Positions 41,358 through 51,723 of a stretch of 64,000 nt of DNA are shown here, piece by piece. A model generated the notes under the pieces. It saw nothing but the letters and a program-made list of their open reading frames with translations. It was not told where the DNA came from and searched no databases. Position 1 is the first letter of the stretch. The number at the start of each line of letters is the position of its first letter. The stretch spans positions 13,330,001-13,394,000 of the forward strand of contig JBHGNT010000002.1 of the NCBI GenBank assembly GCA_043228905.1, written 5' to 3'. The position numbers and the translations under genes were made by a program. The stretch comes from Azolla caroliniana. Taxonomy: Eukaryota; Polypodiophyta.

Positions 41358-42096
41358 TAGATTGAACCCGTAAATTCAATTTTGAGAGACAAGATACATC
41401 ACCAATAAGATAACTAGATTTCTTATTATTAAATTCTTGATTAGTACATAGCTTCCCCCCCTACACAAGCCCAACTAGAGGCTTTTATAGGTCTCTTCAT
41501 GCAAAACCATGGGGATAAAACCACGTGCTAAAACCATGGGTTTGTGCACATGGTTTTTTATGTATTTGTTTCCTATGGAATACTGAATGTGAAAAGAAAA
41601 TATACAAAATCTGAAGCACTTAGTAGTAGCTTTACTGGTAAGTTAATTTGTTTTCTATTTTGGGGGTGTAAGGTTCAAACCTTGCTTGCACCCCTTTGTA
41701 TGCACTCAAATATTACTAGGCTTTAGTCTTATATTTACAAATGTTTGAGCGCACATTATACCTTCTCGATTTTGTCTGTTCCACACGATTTTCACACCAA
41801 TGCTGAAAATCTTCACGACAATGGTTCGAATGCATTCCCAACCCTGTAACGCGTCTGCAGACACTTTAAGATGAAGGGCATTCCTAGTTCATGCGTGAGT
41901 GTGCATAACACCAGATTCTGGATTGATAGGCGGTGACCCGGTTGGCTCATTTTCTGCCAACACAAACTGAAAAGTATATTTGCTTGCCTCATGCCACTTA
42001 CCATGTGGATCGTGGCGGGTAGAGAGCGACCGTGACCAATGGAGTCAGAGCGTGTACTACATCCATAACAAACAAACAAACAAAAGGTATGTAGTT
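41358..42096. other. no gene seen; AT-rich intergenic or old repeat
   Basis: It contains a tRNA-like module (41620-41690) and another B-box-like word ggttcgaatgc at 41824. I see no credible coding frame and no LTR pair. Confidence 0.4.
41620..41690 (+). promoter_or_regulatory. tRNA-like A-box/B-box module
   Basis: gtagctttactggtaag (41627-41643) fits an A-box and ggttcaaacc (41672-41681) a B-box, 28 bp apart. The B-box lies in a stem (aag GTTCAAAC ctt) bracketed by gggggtg and caccccc-like sequence. No standard anticodon arm is seen, so it is called SINE/tRNA-derived. Confidence 0.5.
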
Positions 42097-42100
42097 CCGA

Positions 42101-43329
42101 TGTCGCGAAAATACGACAAGGATATGTGAACGTTGAGACAGGACCCTGGGGCCTCCGACCGGAAGATATTCACATTCGTGCGTTTATATTAAACAATTAA
42201 TACAAAATGATAAAGATTCACAAATTTCATTAATAAAGGGAAAGAAAGATTACAATCAATCTCAAGATTGAGATTACAAAAGTTTTATTTTAAGGAGATT
42301 GATAGAATAATAGATTAGAAGAAACTAAGATATAGATTCCATAGAGATTTAGGGTTCTTGGCTTTGATAAGAGATTATGGTTATATGAGTATTATGGCTT
42401 CCGTAGGGAAGATTAGGGTTTTTGGATTCCGTAAGGAATTTAGGAATTATGAGAGTTATGGCTTCCCTAAGATAAGGGAGCTAAGAAGGAAAAGAAAAAT
42501 AATATAATAGATGGAGAGCCCTAGTGTAAGAAGAAAAATGGAATATATATAGAGTTCTCCCTTGATCATAGCCTTTCTACTTTTTGTTGCATGGCCTCTA
42601 CTTTTAGTTGCCTAGCTTTTTCTTTTAGTTGCATCTATTTTTAGTTGCATGGCTTTTTCTTTTAGTAGCATGTGACCGTCCACATGACCTTTACTTTTTG
42701 CATGCACTCCAACTTTAGTTGCTTGCGTCCACATGGCCTTTACTTTAGTTCTCTTCACTTTACTTTAGTTTGATGCATGATCCAATCTTTCGTCCGTAGC
42801 CGGTTCCATTTTGCTTGCCGGCCGGTTCCGGTTCCAATTTTGCTTGCCGGCCGGTTTTGGTTTTGGTTTTGGTTGCCGGCCGGTTCCGGTTTTGCTTACC
42901 GACCGGTTTCTGGTTTGCATACCGATTCCGGTTTCGGTTTTGCTTACCGGCCGGTTTTCGGTTTGCATACCGTTTCGATTCCGGTTTCGCTTACCGGCCG
43001 GTTTCCGGTTCCGGTTTGCTTGCCGGTTCCGGTTCCGGTTTTTCTTACCAGCCGATTTCCAGTTTGCATACTGGTTCCAGTTTTGCTTACCGGCCAGTTC
43101 TGGTTTTGCTTGCCGGCCGGTTCCGGTTCCGGTTTGCTTGCCGGTTCCGGTTTTGCTTACCAAAGTTTATTTTCACATAACTTGATATGTATTTCTCCAT
43201 TTTGTATATAGTAAAATACATTTTGAAGCTCTTGAGTATATCCATCTTTCTATAGTAAGCTACTAATCTAATCTATAATAATTATTTCATTATTATTTTT
43301 TTACATAGTGTGTGAAGATTCACACGACA
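42101..43329. repeat. solo LTR, Ty3 type related to G/H (1229 bp)
   Basis: It begins TGTCGCGAAAATACG and ends CACACGACA, the terminal signature of LTRs G and H, and is flanked by ccga on both sides (42097-42100, 43330-43333). No internal domain is attached. It includes a CCGG-rich minisatellite at 42800-43165. Confidence 0.65.
42800..43165. repeat. minisatellite of ccggccggttccgg units
   Basis: About 10-12 degenerate copies of a roughly 27-33-bp unit built from ttgcttaccggccggttccggttccgg. All frames look open because the unit lacks stops. The Pro/Arg/Phe-rich peptides are not treated as genes. Confidence 0.8.
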
Positions 43330-44006
43330 CCGACACATGCGTAGGTCGAGGGCTTTCATCGTGCATGCGTGTGTGTTAGGTTGTTGGCCAAGACTAATTA
43401 CTAATCTACCAATTTCTTTCTAGATCTCCATACTTCCATACCGTCACAATCTTATGAAAAAAGCGGCAGGTTAGAGCATTGCTTTGCCCCTCTTTGTTGC
43501 TGCTTAAAGCCTTTATGCTTCCCTCAATTAATCGATTTGTGCCACTTTACCACCTTTCAATTCAAATTGATTCAAAAAGTCAGGTCACGTACTCTTATCT
43601 AATCAGGCTCAACCATTGCTTTTCGGGTCTTTCAAAACAAAAATATGTGCTTTGGTTTGGGGCTTTATCCGCAGAGTGGTTACTGGTTTAAATGGTTAAA
43701 TGAGTTGACACTTTCTCGAATATTGTCTTGAACAATTTGTGGAACAACCTTGTGAAGGCTAATTTTGCCACTTTAGGCAACCTTTACAATTTTTGAACTA
43801 ACTTAGAAACTGAAGCTAAGACGCGAAACGGCAAGATCGGTGATACGTGGACATATATGTACATATGTGTGTGTGTATATGTATGTATATGTAATATGTA
43901 TATATATGGGCGAGACAGCAAGCAGATAGATGTGGGTGGGTTACTCACCAAAAGAAGAAGAAGAAAGAAGAAAGAAGAAGAGAGAGAGGAGCGAGCGAGC
44001 GAAAGT
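43330..44006 (+). other. upstream region of the UBP zinc-finger gene
   Basis: No ORF of note. A TATA-like tatatatatggg is at 43899-43910, about 100 bp before the ATG. It is preceded by TG/TA microsatellite and followed by a GA-rich leader (43948-44000). The start codon context is gaaagtATGG. Confidence 0.45.
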
Positions 44007-44016
44007 ATGGCTATGG

Positions 44017-44052
<36 letters not shown>

Positions 44053-44763
44053 CGGCATCGGCAGAGAGTGAGGCGAGGGGGCAGGAGGCAGGGTGGGTTG
44101 AGGCTCTCAGCAGCTGTCCACACCTTCCTCACTTCTCCTCCCCTCTCCCTCCCTTTCCTGCACTTGACTCTGCTTGCATCAGGTTCCTCTTTCTGTCCTC
44201 TTCCGCTCAGTGCTAACTTTATGTTGATCGATCTCTTCTAACCCTCCACGCTAGAGCTAGATGCGTGTTTTCGGCCTCAGTTGGAGGTCGTGCATGCATA
44301 GAATAGAATAGACGCTGTTGATGTTGCCCCAACTCTCACACATTACTAACAAGGGCTTTGTTTCATCGCTGCTAGATGCTCCGATCTTTCAGAGAACTGG
44401 ACGTGCTTGAGCTGTCAAGATGCTCTCTGTGGCCGTTACATTAATAAGCATATGTTGGAGCATTCGCAGGTCATGGATCATCCCGTTGCAATGAGTTTTA
44501 GGTTAGGAGGGGAATCACCCACCTCTTTCATGTTAATCTTGTTGCATCTAGCAAAGCAATTCATCTGAACGTACTATCTTTGTAGAGATTTGTCTGCGTG
44601 GTGTTTCAAGTGTGATGCGTACTTGGATGCGCAAGTGATGCCAGAGCTGCGTCCGGCATTTGAGAAGCTCTACCGTATGAAGTTTGGAGAAGAGCCTCCA
44701 GCACGCACATCAGACTCCACCACCACCACCACCACCACCACCATCATACAGATCCAAGGGTGA
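44007..44763 (+). CDS. UBP-type zinc-finger protein (HDAC6-like ZnF-UBP), 3 exons
   Basis: Exons 44007-44182, 44376-44501 and 44586-44763 (GT..AG introns of 193 and 84 bp, both phase 2) give 159 residues. The C-terminal two thirds is a stand-alone ZnF-UBP domain with all expected metal ligands: Cys37, His39, Cys57, Cys60, Cys69, Cys72, Cys77, His84, His88, His94, Cys107 and Cys110. The segments ENWTCLSC, CGRYINKHMLEH and DLSAWCFKC closely resemble the HDAC6 ubiquitin-binding finger, which binds the free C-terminus of ubiquitin. No deacetylase domain is attached. Of the pocket residues I recall, Arg79, Trp106 and Tyr113 are kept, while one Tyr is Phe108. It starts with a 12-Ser run (TCA repeat) and ends with an 8-Thr run (ACC repeat). 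Stand-alone proteins of this type occur in plants. Likely role: ubiquitin or ubiquitin-chain recognition. Confidence 0.88.
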
Positions 44764-45650
44764 TGCAGCAGCAGCCAAATTGTGACGCAGGCAGTTTATA
44801 TTTGTATGCTCTTTACTGTTTCCATATAGTTCAAAACAGTGCATGTAGGTTTGAAGTCTTATGTATAGATGGCATGTATCAACAACCAACAAACATCATT
44901 CATGTGTATAGCATGGGAAAACTCTGTTGATTTGAGTGAGACTTGGTTTGGTTTGGTGATATGAAATCAATGTGTTTCACGAAGTAGATATTCAATGTAT
45001 TATTAGTATGCAGATATAGTTACAGCCGTTTGTGGAAGAAGTTATTGCAGTCCACCATAATGATACAAAGGATTTCTATTTCGCATATTTGTAATGTAAA
45101 TGCACTTGTTTGTGCTTGATTATTAGAACAGAATATGCAAACAATATTGAGGCTTAGGGATTAAGAATGGGAGACAAGAGTTTTTTGATCGACCCTTTCT
45201 TGTATGCGTGCAATCTGGTGGTACTGCTTTAGAGAAGCACGTGTTGAGTTTCTGCATGCTGGTTATCTCTTAAAACTATGTGCAGTATTGTGATTGATCT
45301 TTATTTCAACTCACTTAACTACTTAAATTAGTTAAGAGTTTTTAAGTTTAACTATTTAACGAGTTTTCAAAACTCGTACCAAAATGGGTCGAGATCTACT
45401 AAATCATTGGCGGTTGTACACTCAAATTTTCAACTTTTCAAGGAATAAAGCTAAAAACTTAGAATTGTTATAGGTTTTGGTTTTAGTATTAAAACTTCAT
45501 GGTAGTTGAGAAATCTTGTGAACATGTGCTCTTTTTTCAACTTTTCAAGGAATAAAGCTAAAAACTTAGAATTGTTATAGGTTTTGGTTTAGTATTAAAA
45601 CTTCATGGTAGTTGAGAAATCTTGTGAACATGTGCTTATGGAGAAGAGCA
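44764..45650. other. 3' flank of the zinc-finger gene, no further gene
   Basis: AT-rich sequence presumably holding the 3' UTR. I could not pick a polyadenylation signal with confidence. A tandem duplication occurs at 45431-45638. Confidence 0.4.
45431..45638. repeat. tandem duplication of about 105 bp
   Basis: The block from caacttttcaaggaataaag to cttgtgaacatgtgctt occurs twice (about 45431-45532 and 45538-45638), nearly identical except for one T and a spacer. Confidence 0.9.
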
Positions 45651-46080
45651 CGATGTATTGGAAAAAGAGTGTGAGCACACTTTGTTGTGATTCGTGTAAC
45701 TACACGAGGAACGAGATTGTGATGGTTAGTTATTTGTTAAGAGTGTAAATGTGGGCTAAGAGTAATAGAGGTTCTTATGAAAGAATCATATTCAATTGCC
45801 TTCTATGTCGATAACTAGACTCCAACCACATTTAATCTCTTAGTTTCATAAGGTCTTGTATCTAAAACTCACTTGGCTTGGTATGTTTGTTGATGATTTT
45901 TAGAAGACTAATATTGTAGTTCTCTTTAGTGCATAAGTTGCTTTACCTCGTCGTAATGTATTATTCTCTAGTTTTCATAGATTCCTTTTATTTCTCACAC
46001 ATCGACTCTCACACATTCATTGCGCTTTCGCATAGTTTGACTCTATGAGAGTTATCATTGTTTGCATGGTATTAGAGCAT
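45651..46080 (+). repeat. possible copia LTR end with primer-like site
   Basis: tggtattagagc near 46068-46079 differs from the iMet primer site at one base and is preceded by a pyrimidine-rich segment ending in a CA. No partner LTR, gag or pol is recognised downstream, so this is a weak call for a degenerate element. Confidence 0.35.
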
Positions 46081-46369
46081 GAGGGATGGAGATCTCTACC
46101 CACGCCTCGACCATTTAAAGCTACATGAACCGACTATCATTATTGCAATGTTGTTCCATGATAAGAAGTACTTGTTATCATTGTTGTTGCATTGTAAGAG
46201 GTATACGTTGGGAGTGTAAATTGAGCTAAAACAACAAGATGATTGTCCGGATGGGTAGTGCAGTTCCAAGAAAGAAGTTTGTTCAACCCTCTATGTTTGT
46301 TGACCCGAACAACACAAGTGGTAGATAAATTGCAGTGGAAGACTAATATAGCTAATTAATTCTAATTAG

Positions 46370-46790
46370 CTAAGGAGGTGGAAGGGTAGTAGCTAAATAG
46401 CTAAGCCCGTGGAAGAGTCATAGCTAATCAACTATGCTTGCCATGAGTGGTAACTAAATAACGAAGGCAATGGAAGATTAGTAGCAAAATAGCTAAAGAG
46501 GTTGAAGTGTGGTAGCTAAATAGGTAAGGTGGTGGAAGACTGGTAGCTAATTAGCTAAGGTCGTGGAAGAGTGGTAGTTAAATAACTAAGGCCACGAAAG
46601 AGAGGTAGTTAAATAACTAAGGCCACGGAAGAAGAGAGGTAGTTAAATAACTAAGGCCACGGAAGAGAGGTAGTTAAATAACTAAGGCCGCGGAAGAGAG
46701 GTAGTTAAATAGTTAAGGTCGTGGAAGAGTGTTAGGAAAATAGCTATGTCCTTGGAAGAGTGGTATCTAATTAGCTAAATAGTGACCGTG
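46370..46790. repeat. tandem array of about 30-38 bp units
   Basis: Roughly 12 degenerate units of ggtagctaaatagctaagg plus ccacggaagag follow each other. The best conserved units are at 46570-46720 (gtagttaaataactaaggcc). Non-coding. Confidence 0.8.
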
Positions 46791-46879
46791 GGAGTTAACT
46801 AGCGTTACCAACCGCTAATTAGCCGATACATGTTATTGTAGAACCTCGAGAATTAACTCACCTACATGATGTGTCTGGT

Positions 46880-47220
46880 CGCGTCGACACCGCAACTGAT
46901 GAAGAGATATTTGACGATGTGGTTGAGAATAAGAGTCTTGCATAGACATGTCCATTTGCTTGTGGAAGATTGTAGTGAATTGGGCAAGTCTACACCAAAT
47001 AATGATATAGTCAACCTCGCGTGTAAATCTACCCTGCAAAAAACTAGTGTCTGATGAGGAGATATTTGATGATGTGGCTGAGAGTAAGAATCTTGTCTAG
47101 ACATTTCTTTTAGATCAGATTTATCCTTTGCTTGTGGAAGATTATAGTGAATTGGGCACGTCTACACCAAATAATGATATAGTCAACCTTGCGCGTAAAT
47201 CTAACGTGCAACAATTCTTT
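46880..47220. repeat. two diverged copies of a 160-bp block
   Basis: A block containing gatgaagagatatttgacga and ccaaataatgatatagtcaac occurs at about 46897-47040 and 47053-47215. No coding match is recognised. Confidence 0.65.
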
Positions 47221-48227
47221 GAGTCTTAGCGCCTTGCAACAACCCTACCTAGCCATACATATGATGTCATAGAACCACATCCTCCCCTTCTTGAATAGCT
47301 AGCGAAGGGCAATCGTCTAGAAATAGGTTGAAGAAGGGGACTCCATTGGGGAAAAGACTTGTTACTCGGTGAAGGGGCTACATTCACATCGTTTAGTGGA
47401 TTAGATATGTATCGAATTTTCCTTGAGGAGATTAATGTATAAGTTCTTTTCGTACAAGCAAAACCATTATTGGTTTATACTTAATCCCTTTCATGTAATG
47501 GATCTTTATATCCAAATATTCAAGAAACTATTTGTTTTGTTTGCGGAATGTTTTCTGCTCATATCGTTGCTTTGTAAGTGTGATTATGCTCATTTTTGTT
47601 GATGCTATAGAGATTAAACGGGTATGAATCACTTGCTTTAAAGGCCAACATTAGGCTGGAAACTTTTGATGTCATTACATATTCTAAGGGCCCCATTTTG
47701 AGAGTAGAAGTAGCAACTAACATAGATGGTTTGGTCAATCAAGTAGGTAAAGCATGTGGGCTGGTCTAATTTTGCAGGTAGATGTGGCAACTGATACTAT
47801 TGCGCTCATCCCAACAAGAGAAGTAGCTACAAGCACAGAGGTAGAGAGTCAAGGTTGTAAAATAGCAGTTCCAAATCAGACCCAAGATCAACAAACATAA
47901 TGCAAGCAAAATACCTCGAGTGTGCAGGAGCAAAACAGAGTGAAGCCAAGCCCAAACACACAACAAACCAGGGGTGTGAAGAGGAAGAGGACACCAATGT
48001 TCCCGGTAGAGCCTTATTTAATTGAAATAGATTGTGTGCCACACAAGGTTGGTGTAAGGGAGGTAGAGTTTTAGGAATGGAAACCAAAACCATTGGAAGA
48101 ATAAAGGAGAGCTTTGATTTTAAAGTTTGATAAAGTTCTCATGAATATGCGACAAATGATACCAAGGGTGGACGCGAATCAGTTTTTGACATGGGTTGTG
48201 CAATGGTTTGGTCTGTTGATTTGACGT
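47221..48227. other. no gene recognised
   Basis: Degenerate AT-rich sequence without a convincing frame on either strand. It may be a decayed transposon. Confidence 0.4.
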
Positions 48228-49116
48228 TGTTGTGATGTTTTCGACACATAGTGCGAAACCACCCTTAAAAGAGAATAAAATAGTAGTCCAAATAAACTAA
48301 TGTTGTTATATCAACTATAGTAATAAATGAAAGGATTAAAAGTTAGAAGCGGTTTTCGAAAGTAGACAAAAATAGAGAAAATGATAGGAAAAGAAAAGCT
48401 AGTCGTGGATATGAGGAGCAAGGTCGAGTAAAAAGCTAGTAATTTCCTCGTCCAATTTCCAAATTAGAAAAGGAAAGATGCATAAGAAAGATAACAGAAA
48501 TAGCTTTCTAAGAGTAGCTTGCATGTCAGATTTGACGTTACGGAATAGAAATAGTGATAAAATGAAAAGTTGACTCATATAGAAAAACTTTTGGGAAAAA
48601 GAAAGAAAGAAAGGAAGCAAACAATCCTAAACCTATAAATAAGAAAGAAGAATGGGGAGGGGATTTGAAGAAGAAAAGATTTATGTTTCCTTTCACATAT
48701 TCTTATACCCTAAAAGGGGATAGAAAAAAAATTATGTAACAAAATAGATCCATTATAGTGATGATTTGGTAATAAAATGCTTTCCATGTTTCCTCTCTCA
48801 TGATCGCTTTCTTTAAACTTTGCTTATGTATAAGTAAATTTAAGTGTTATTGATGCTTGCTTACTCTAAGCCTTCTTACTCATAAGAATAATTAAGTATT
48901 ATTCAATCTCGCATAATCTCCTACTCGAAGATTTGCTTATGCATAAATGTAATTAACTATTATTCGATCTCTTATACTACCAATTTACTCTTATTAGAGG
49001 GAAATATCTCGTCTTTAAGCTTAAAGTGCATTAAGCGTTAAGCCCTAAATCCTTCCGGTCTAGAACCTCGGCGGTTCCGCTTCACAATCCGCACTTACTG
49101 GTGGATTTGCACGACA
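48228..49116. repeat. solo LTR of K type (889 bp)
   Basis: It begins TGTTGTGATG and ends ggatttgcacgaca. The last 60 bp match the LTR end of K (51593-51652). The 4-bp word acgt flanks both sides (48224-48227, 49117-49120). No internal region is attached. Confidence 0.6.
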
Positions 49117-49639
49117 ACGTGATAAACCATGTAATTAAGTTTGGAAATGTGTGGATAGGATATTCCCAAAGTGGTCACAAAGTGTTAGTGGACAAAGGAA
49201 AACTGTGAAGAGAAGGACTTTGTAAGGTTCAAAAACCTTGATGAATTTTGGACAATGTGGCTAGCTTATAATGAAGACATCGCCTTAATGGTGGATACAC
49301 AACATTTCCAACAATACCTCAACCTTTGCAGATGTTAGCTTATTGTGTCAGAAGATATGTCAGACAACTAGTTAGTAGAAACACTTAGCTGCCAACTTCA
49401 AGCATGGTTGTGCACTTCATACCAAGCTGAGTATCAGACAACATATGTAGGGAGGTTCCACTAAATGCAAAGAGTTTGGCAATTTATCAGAAATTTGTAG
49501 GACAATCATCCTTGTATTGTAACAATGTAATTTAGTAACATTCATATTAATGATAAATTCTTCTTCTTCTTTTGAGTATGTTTTCAGCTGTTCAAATTTA
49601 AAATAATGAAAACTTAGTAGTGAGAAAGAATTGTTAAAG
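49117..49639. other. no gene recognised, upstream of the hAT fragment
   Basis: I see no frame matching the N-terminal part of a hAT transposase. Sequence is AT-rich and without repeats. Confidence 0.4.
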
Positions 49640-50101
49640 TCTTCCACTATTAGGTTTTCCTATAGTTTTATCATGCTTTCAAACATGTTGGATGATAGAG
49701 TCAAAGGTGGATTAAGAAGAATGGTGGTTAGTGAACAATGGTGTCAATTGAAAGTATCGAAAACACAAGAAGGAGAAGAAATTGTTTCAATTATATTTGA
49801 TGCTTCTTTTTTGGCAAATATAAAGATGATAGTAAAGATATGCAAGCCAATCCTAAAAGTTCTAAGATTGGGGGATAGAGAAGGTGCAACCATGGGTTTA
49901 ATTTATGAATGCACTCAACATATGATAGAAGAAATAAACCACATTAAAAATGTACATCATATAATGCTTGATGAAATTAGAGGAATATATATGCAAAGAT
50001 GGACAATGCTACACACACCATTGCATGCAACCAGCTTTATTTTGCATCCAATTTGGCGAGAGAAAATTCAAGATATTGATGACAAGCCCAATACAAGTTG
50101 A
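49640..50101 (+). pseudogene. hAT-type transposase fragment (DUF659/hAT C-terminal region)
   Basis: An open frame of about 150 residues with the order typical of plant DUF659-hAT proteins: a TIRFSYSFIMLSNML segment, GGLRRMVVSEQW, EEIVSIIFDASFLANIKMIV, KPILKVLRLGDREGATMGLI and LHTPLHATSFILHP. The BED finger, the DDE N-part and the C-terminal dimerisation motif are absent. The first methionine at 49631 is arbitrary because the frame simply opens there. It is a remnant of a DNA transposon or a domesticated derivative. An LTR begins about 100 bp downstream. Confidence 0.75.
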
Positions 50102-50198
50102 ATGGAAACTATTATACGTTATACTAATGGTGATGTACATATATGTGGTGTTTTATGTTAGGACCGAGACTGGCCACAATCGGTTACTCGTACGTATG

Positions 50199-50727
50199 TG
50201 TCACAGACACACCAAGCGCGGACTAGGATGGAACGCAGATGATGGGGCTACAAGCGACGAATGAACTTGGGGCTAGATGTGACGAGGCTTGGAAGATGTT
50301 GTGAGTGACATGACGGCCCGAAGACAAAAATAAAGATCAAGGAGACAAAGATGACGTGAAACGAGAATACTAGATTGATGTGTCAATGACTGGTGTTGAA
50401 TCCCTTGAAAGGGACCAAGGAGGTTACAAGTATTTATACAAGTTTTGAGATGGAATATCTCTAGAATATACTTGAGAAATATCTCTAGAATATACCCGAT
50501 AAATAGATCTTTAGAATATACCTATTTAGAATACACCATAGAATGTTTTTAGAATATACTAAAGACTAGAATATTCTAGAATGTATTATATGCTAGAATA
50601 TATAGTACTAAACTATCATATATAAATACATGCTCACATCCAAATGGTTAGACATGATGTCTTGTTGAAGTGAGGTTGTAGGTTCAATCCTCACCGACTA
50701 AGTATTTTATGCCACTGTGACGTGACA
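50199..50727 (-). repeat. LTR related to J (529 bp), 3' LTR of a minus-strand remnant
   Basis: It begins TGTCACAGACACACC and ends gtgacgtgaca, followed by a C-rich purine-tract complement (ttatcctcccc). It shares its layout and the ggaacgcagatgatg / gtcaatgactggtgttg words with the LTRs of J. A tRNA-like module lies at 50642-50700. Confidence 0.65.
50642..50700 (+). promoter_or_regulatory. tRNA-like module in the J-type LTR
   Basis: aaatggttagacatg resembles an A-box. ggttcaatcc (50681-50690) is a canonical B-box set in a potential T-stem (gtgag...ctcac). Confidence 0.45.
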
Positions 50728-50789
50728 TTATCCTCCCCTTTACGACTGCCTTTTCGGAAGTGTGGTGTAGGGCTTAGCGGGAATTGGAG

Positions 50790-51278
50790 CACCAACAGAT
50801 GTGAGCGAGCATGTGCGGTCCTCATCGGAGACACAAACACTGACAGGTGTGAACGACCATGTACGGTCCTCATCGGGAACAAGAACGGGAGTGAGTGACC
50901 ATGTGCAGTCCTTCTCGAGAACCATGCGGCCCTCACCGGGAACTGGAACATGAACAGGAGTGAGCGACCATGTGCGGCCCTCACCGGGAAATGGAACACG
51001 AACGGGAGTGATCGGCCATGTGCGGCCCTCTCCGGGAAATGGAACACGCAGGGGAGTGAGTGACCATGTGCAGCCCTCACTGGGAACTCGAACACGAACG
51101 AGAGTGAGAGACCATGCGGTCCTCAGCGGGAACTAGAACGGGAACTGGAACACAGAACGGGCATGAGTGACCATGTGCGGTCCTCACCGGGAACTGAAAC
51201 ACGAACGGGAGTGAGCGACCATGCGTCCCTCACTGGGAACTGGAACACGAACAGGAGTGATCGACCATGTGCGGCCTG
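50790..51278. repeat. tandem array of about 48-bp units
   Basis: About 10-11 units of gaccatgtgcggccctcacc plus gggaactggaacacgaac. Copies near 50967 and 51015 are 48 bp apart. The period is a multiple of 3, so a 134-codon minus-strand frame (51095-50691) stays open and would encode a 16-residue repeat (FPVRAAHGRSLP-like). It sits where the 3' internal end of the minus-strand element would be. Confidence 0.75.
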
Positions 51279-51652
51279 TTACGAAGGCACTACGGCTCTT
51301 CTCTGTGCACAACGGATCGTGATGTGTTGGATCATTTAGTGCTCAAGACAAAAAGGGAAGGGGAAGGAGACTTACCTCTGTGTAGCAAACCAAAAAGCTT
51401 CTTCTATTTCATCCCACATAGAGCTCAACTCGCTCTCGTCTGTTTTCTGTTTTTCTCCTCTTCTCTACTCTCACTCTTACTCACTTTTCTACTTTTTACG
51501 TAAGTACATAAGTGACTTATATATGCAACTAATTACCTGTCAGTAGTTAATTAGGTGTTTATGTCTAAATAGTTGTAAATAGCTAAATAGTTGGTCCAGA
51601 ACCCCGGTGGTTCCGCCTCACGATCCACACTTAGTGGCGGATTTGCACGACA
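51279..51652 (+). repeat. 5' LTR of K (at least 374 bp)
   Basis: The end ggatttgcacgaca is shared with the solo LTR 48228-49116. The beginning TGTTACGAAGG at 51279 is tentative. Confidence 0.55.
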
Positions 51653-51660
51653 TAATAAAG

Positions 51661-51678
51661 TGGTGAACCCGACGTGAA
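51661..51678 (+). other. primer-binding site of K
   Basis: TGGTGAACCCGACGTGAA, the same 18-mer as in H, lies 8 nt after the LTR. Confidence 0.65.
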
Positions 51679-51723
51679 GAGGAGGTAGGAAGGATTCAAG
51701 TGCTTGAAATAGAAGATTAGAAG

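Noticed and set aside
42765-43211. Several overlapping open frames on both strands, Pro/Arg- or Gly/Asn-rich
   Set aside because: They are translations of the ccggccggttccgg minisatellite, which lacks stops in most frames.
43857-44006. N-terminal extension of the zinc-finger frame to an upstream ATG
   Set aside because: It crosses the TATA-like and microsatellite region and would add a low-complexity leader; the ATG at 44007 gives a normal start.
46832-47104. Short minus-strand frames at 46832-47104
   Set aside because: Fall in the duplicated 160-bp block, differ between copies and match no family.
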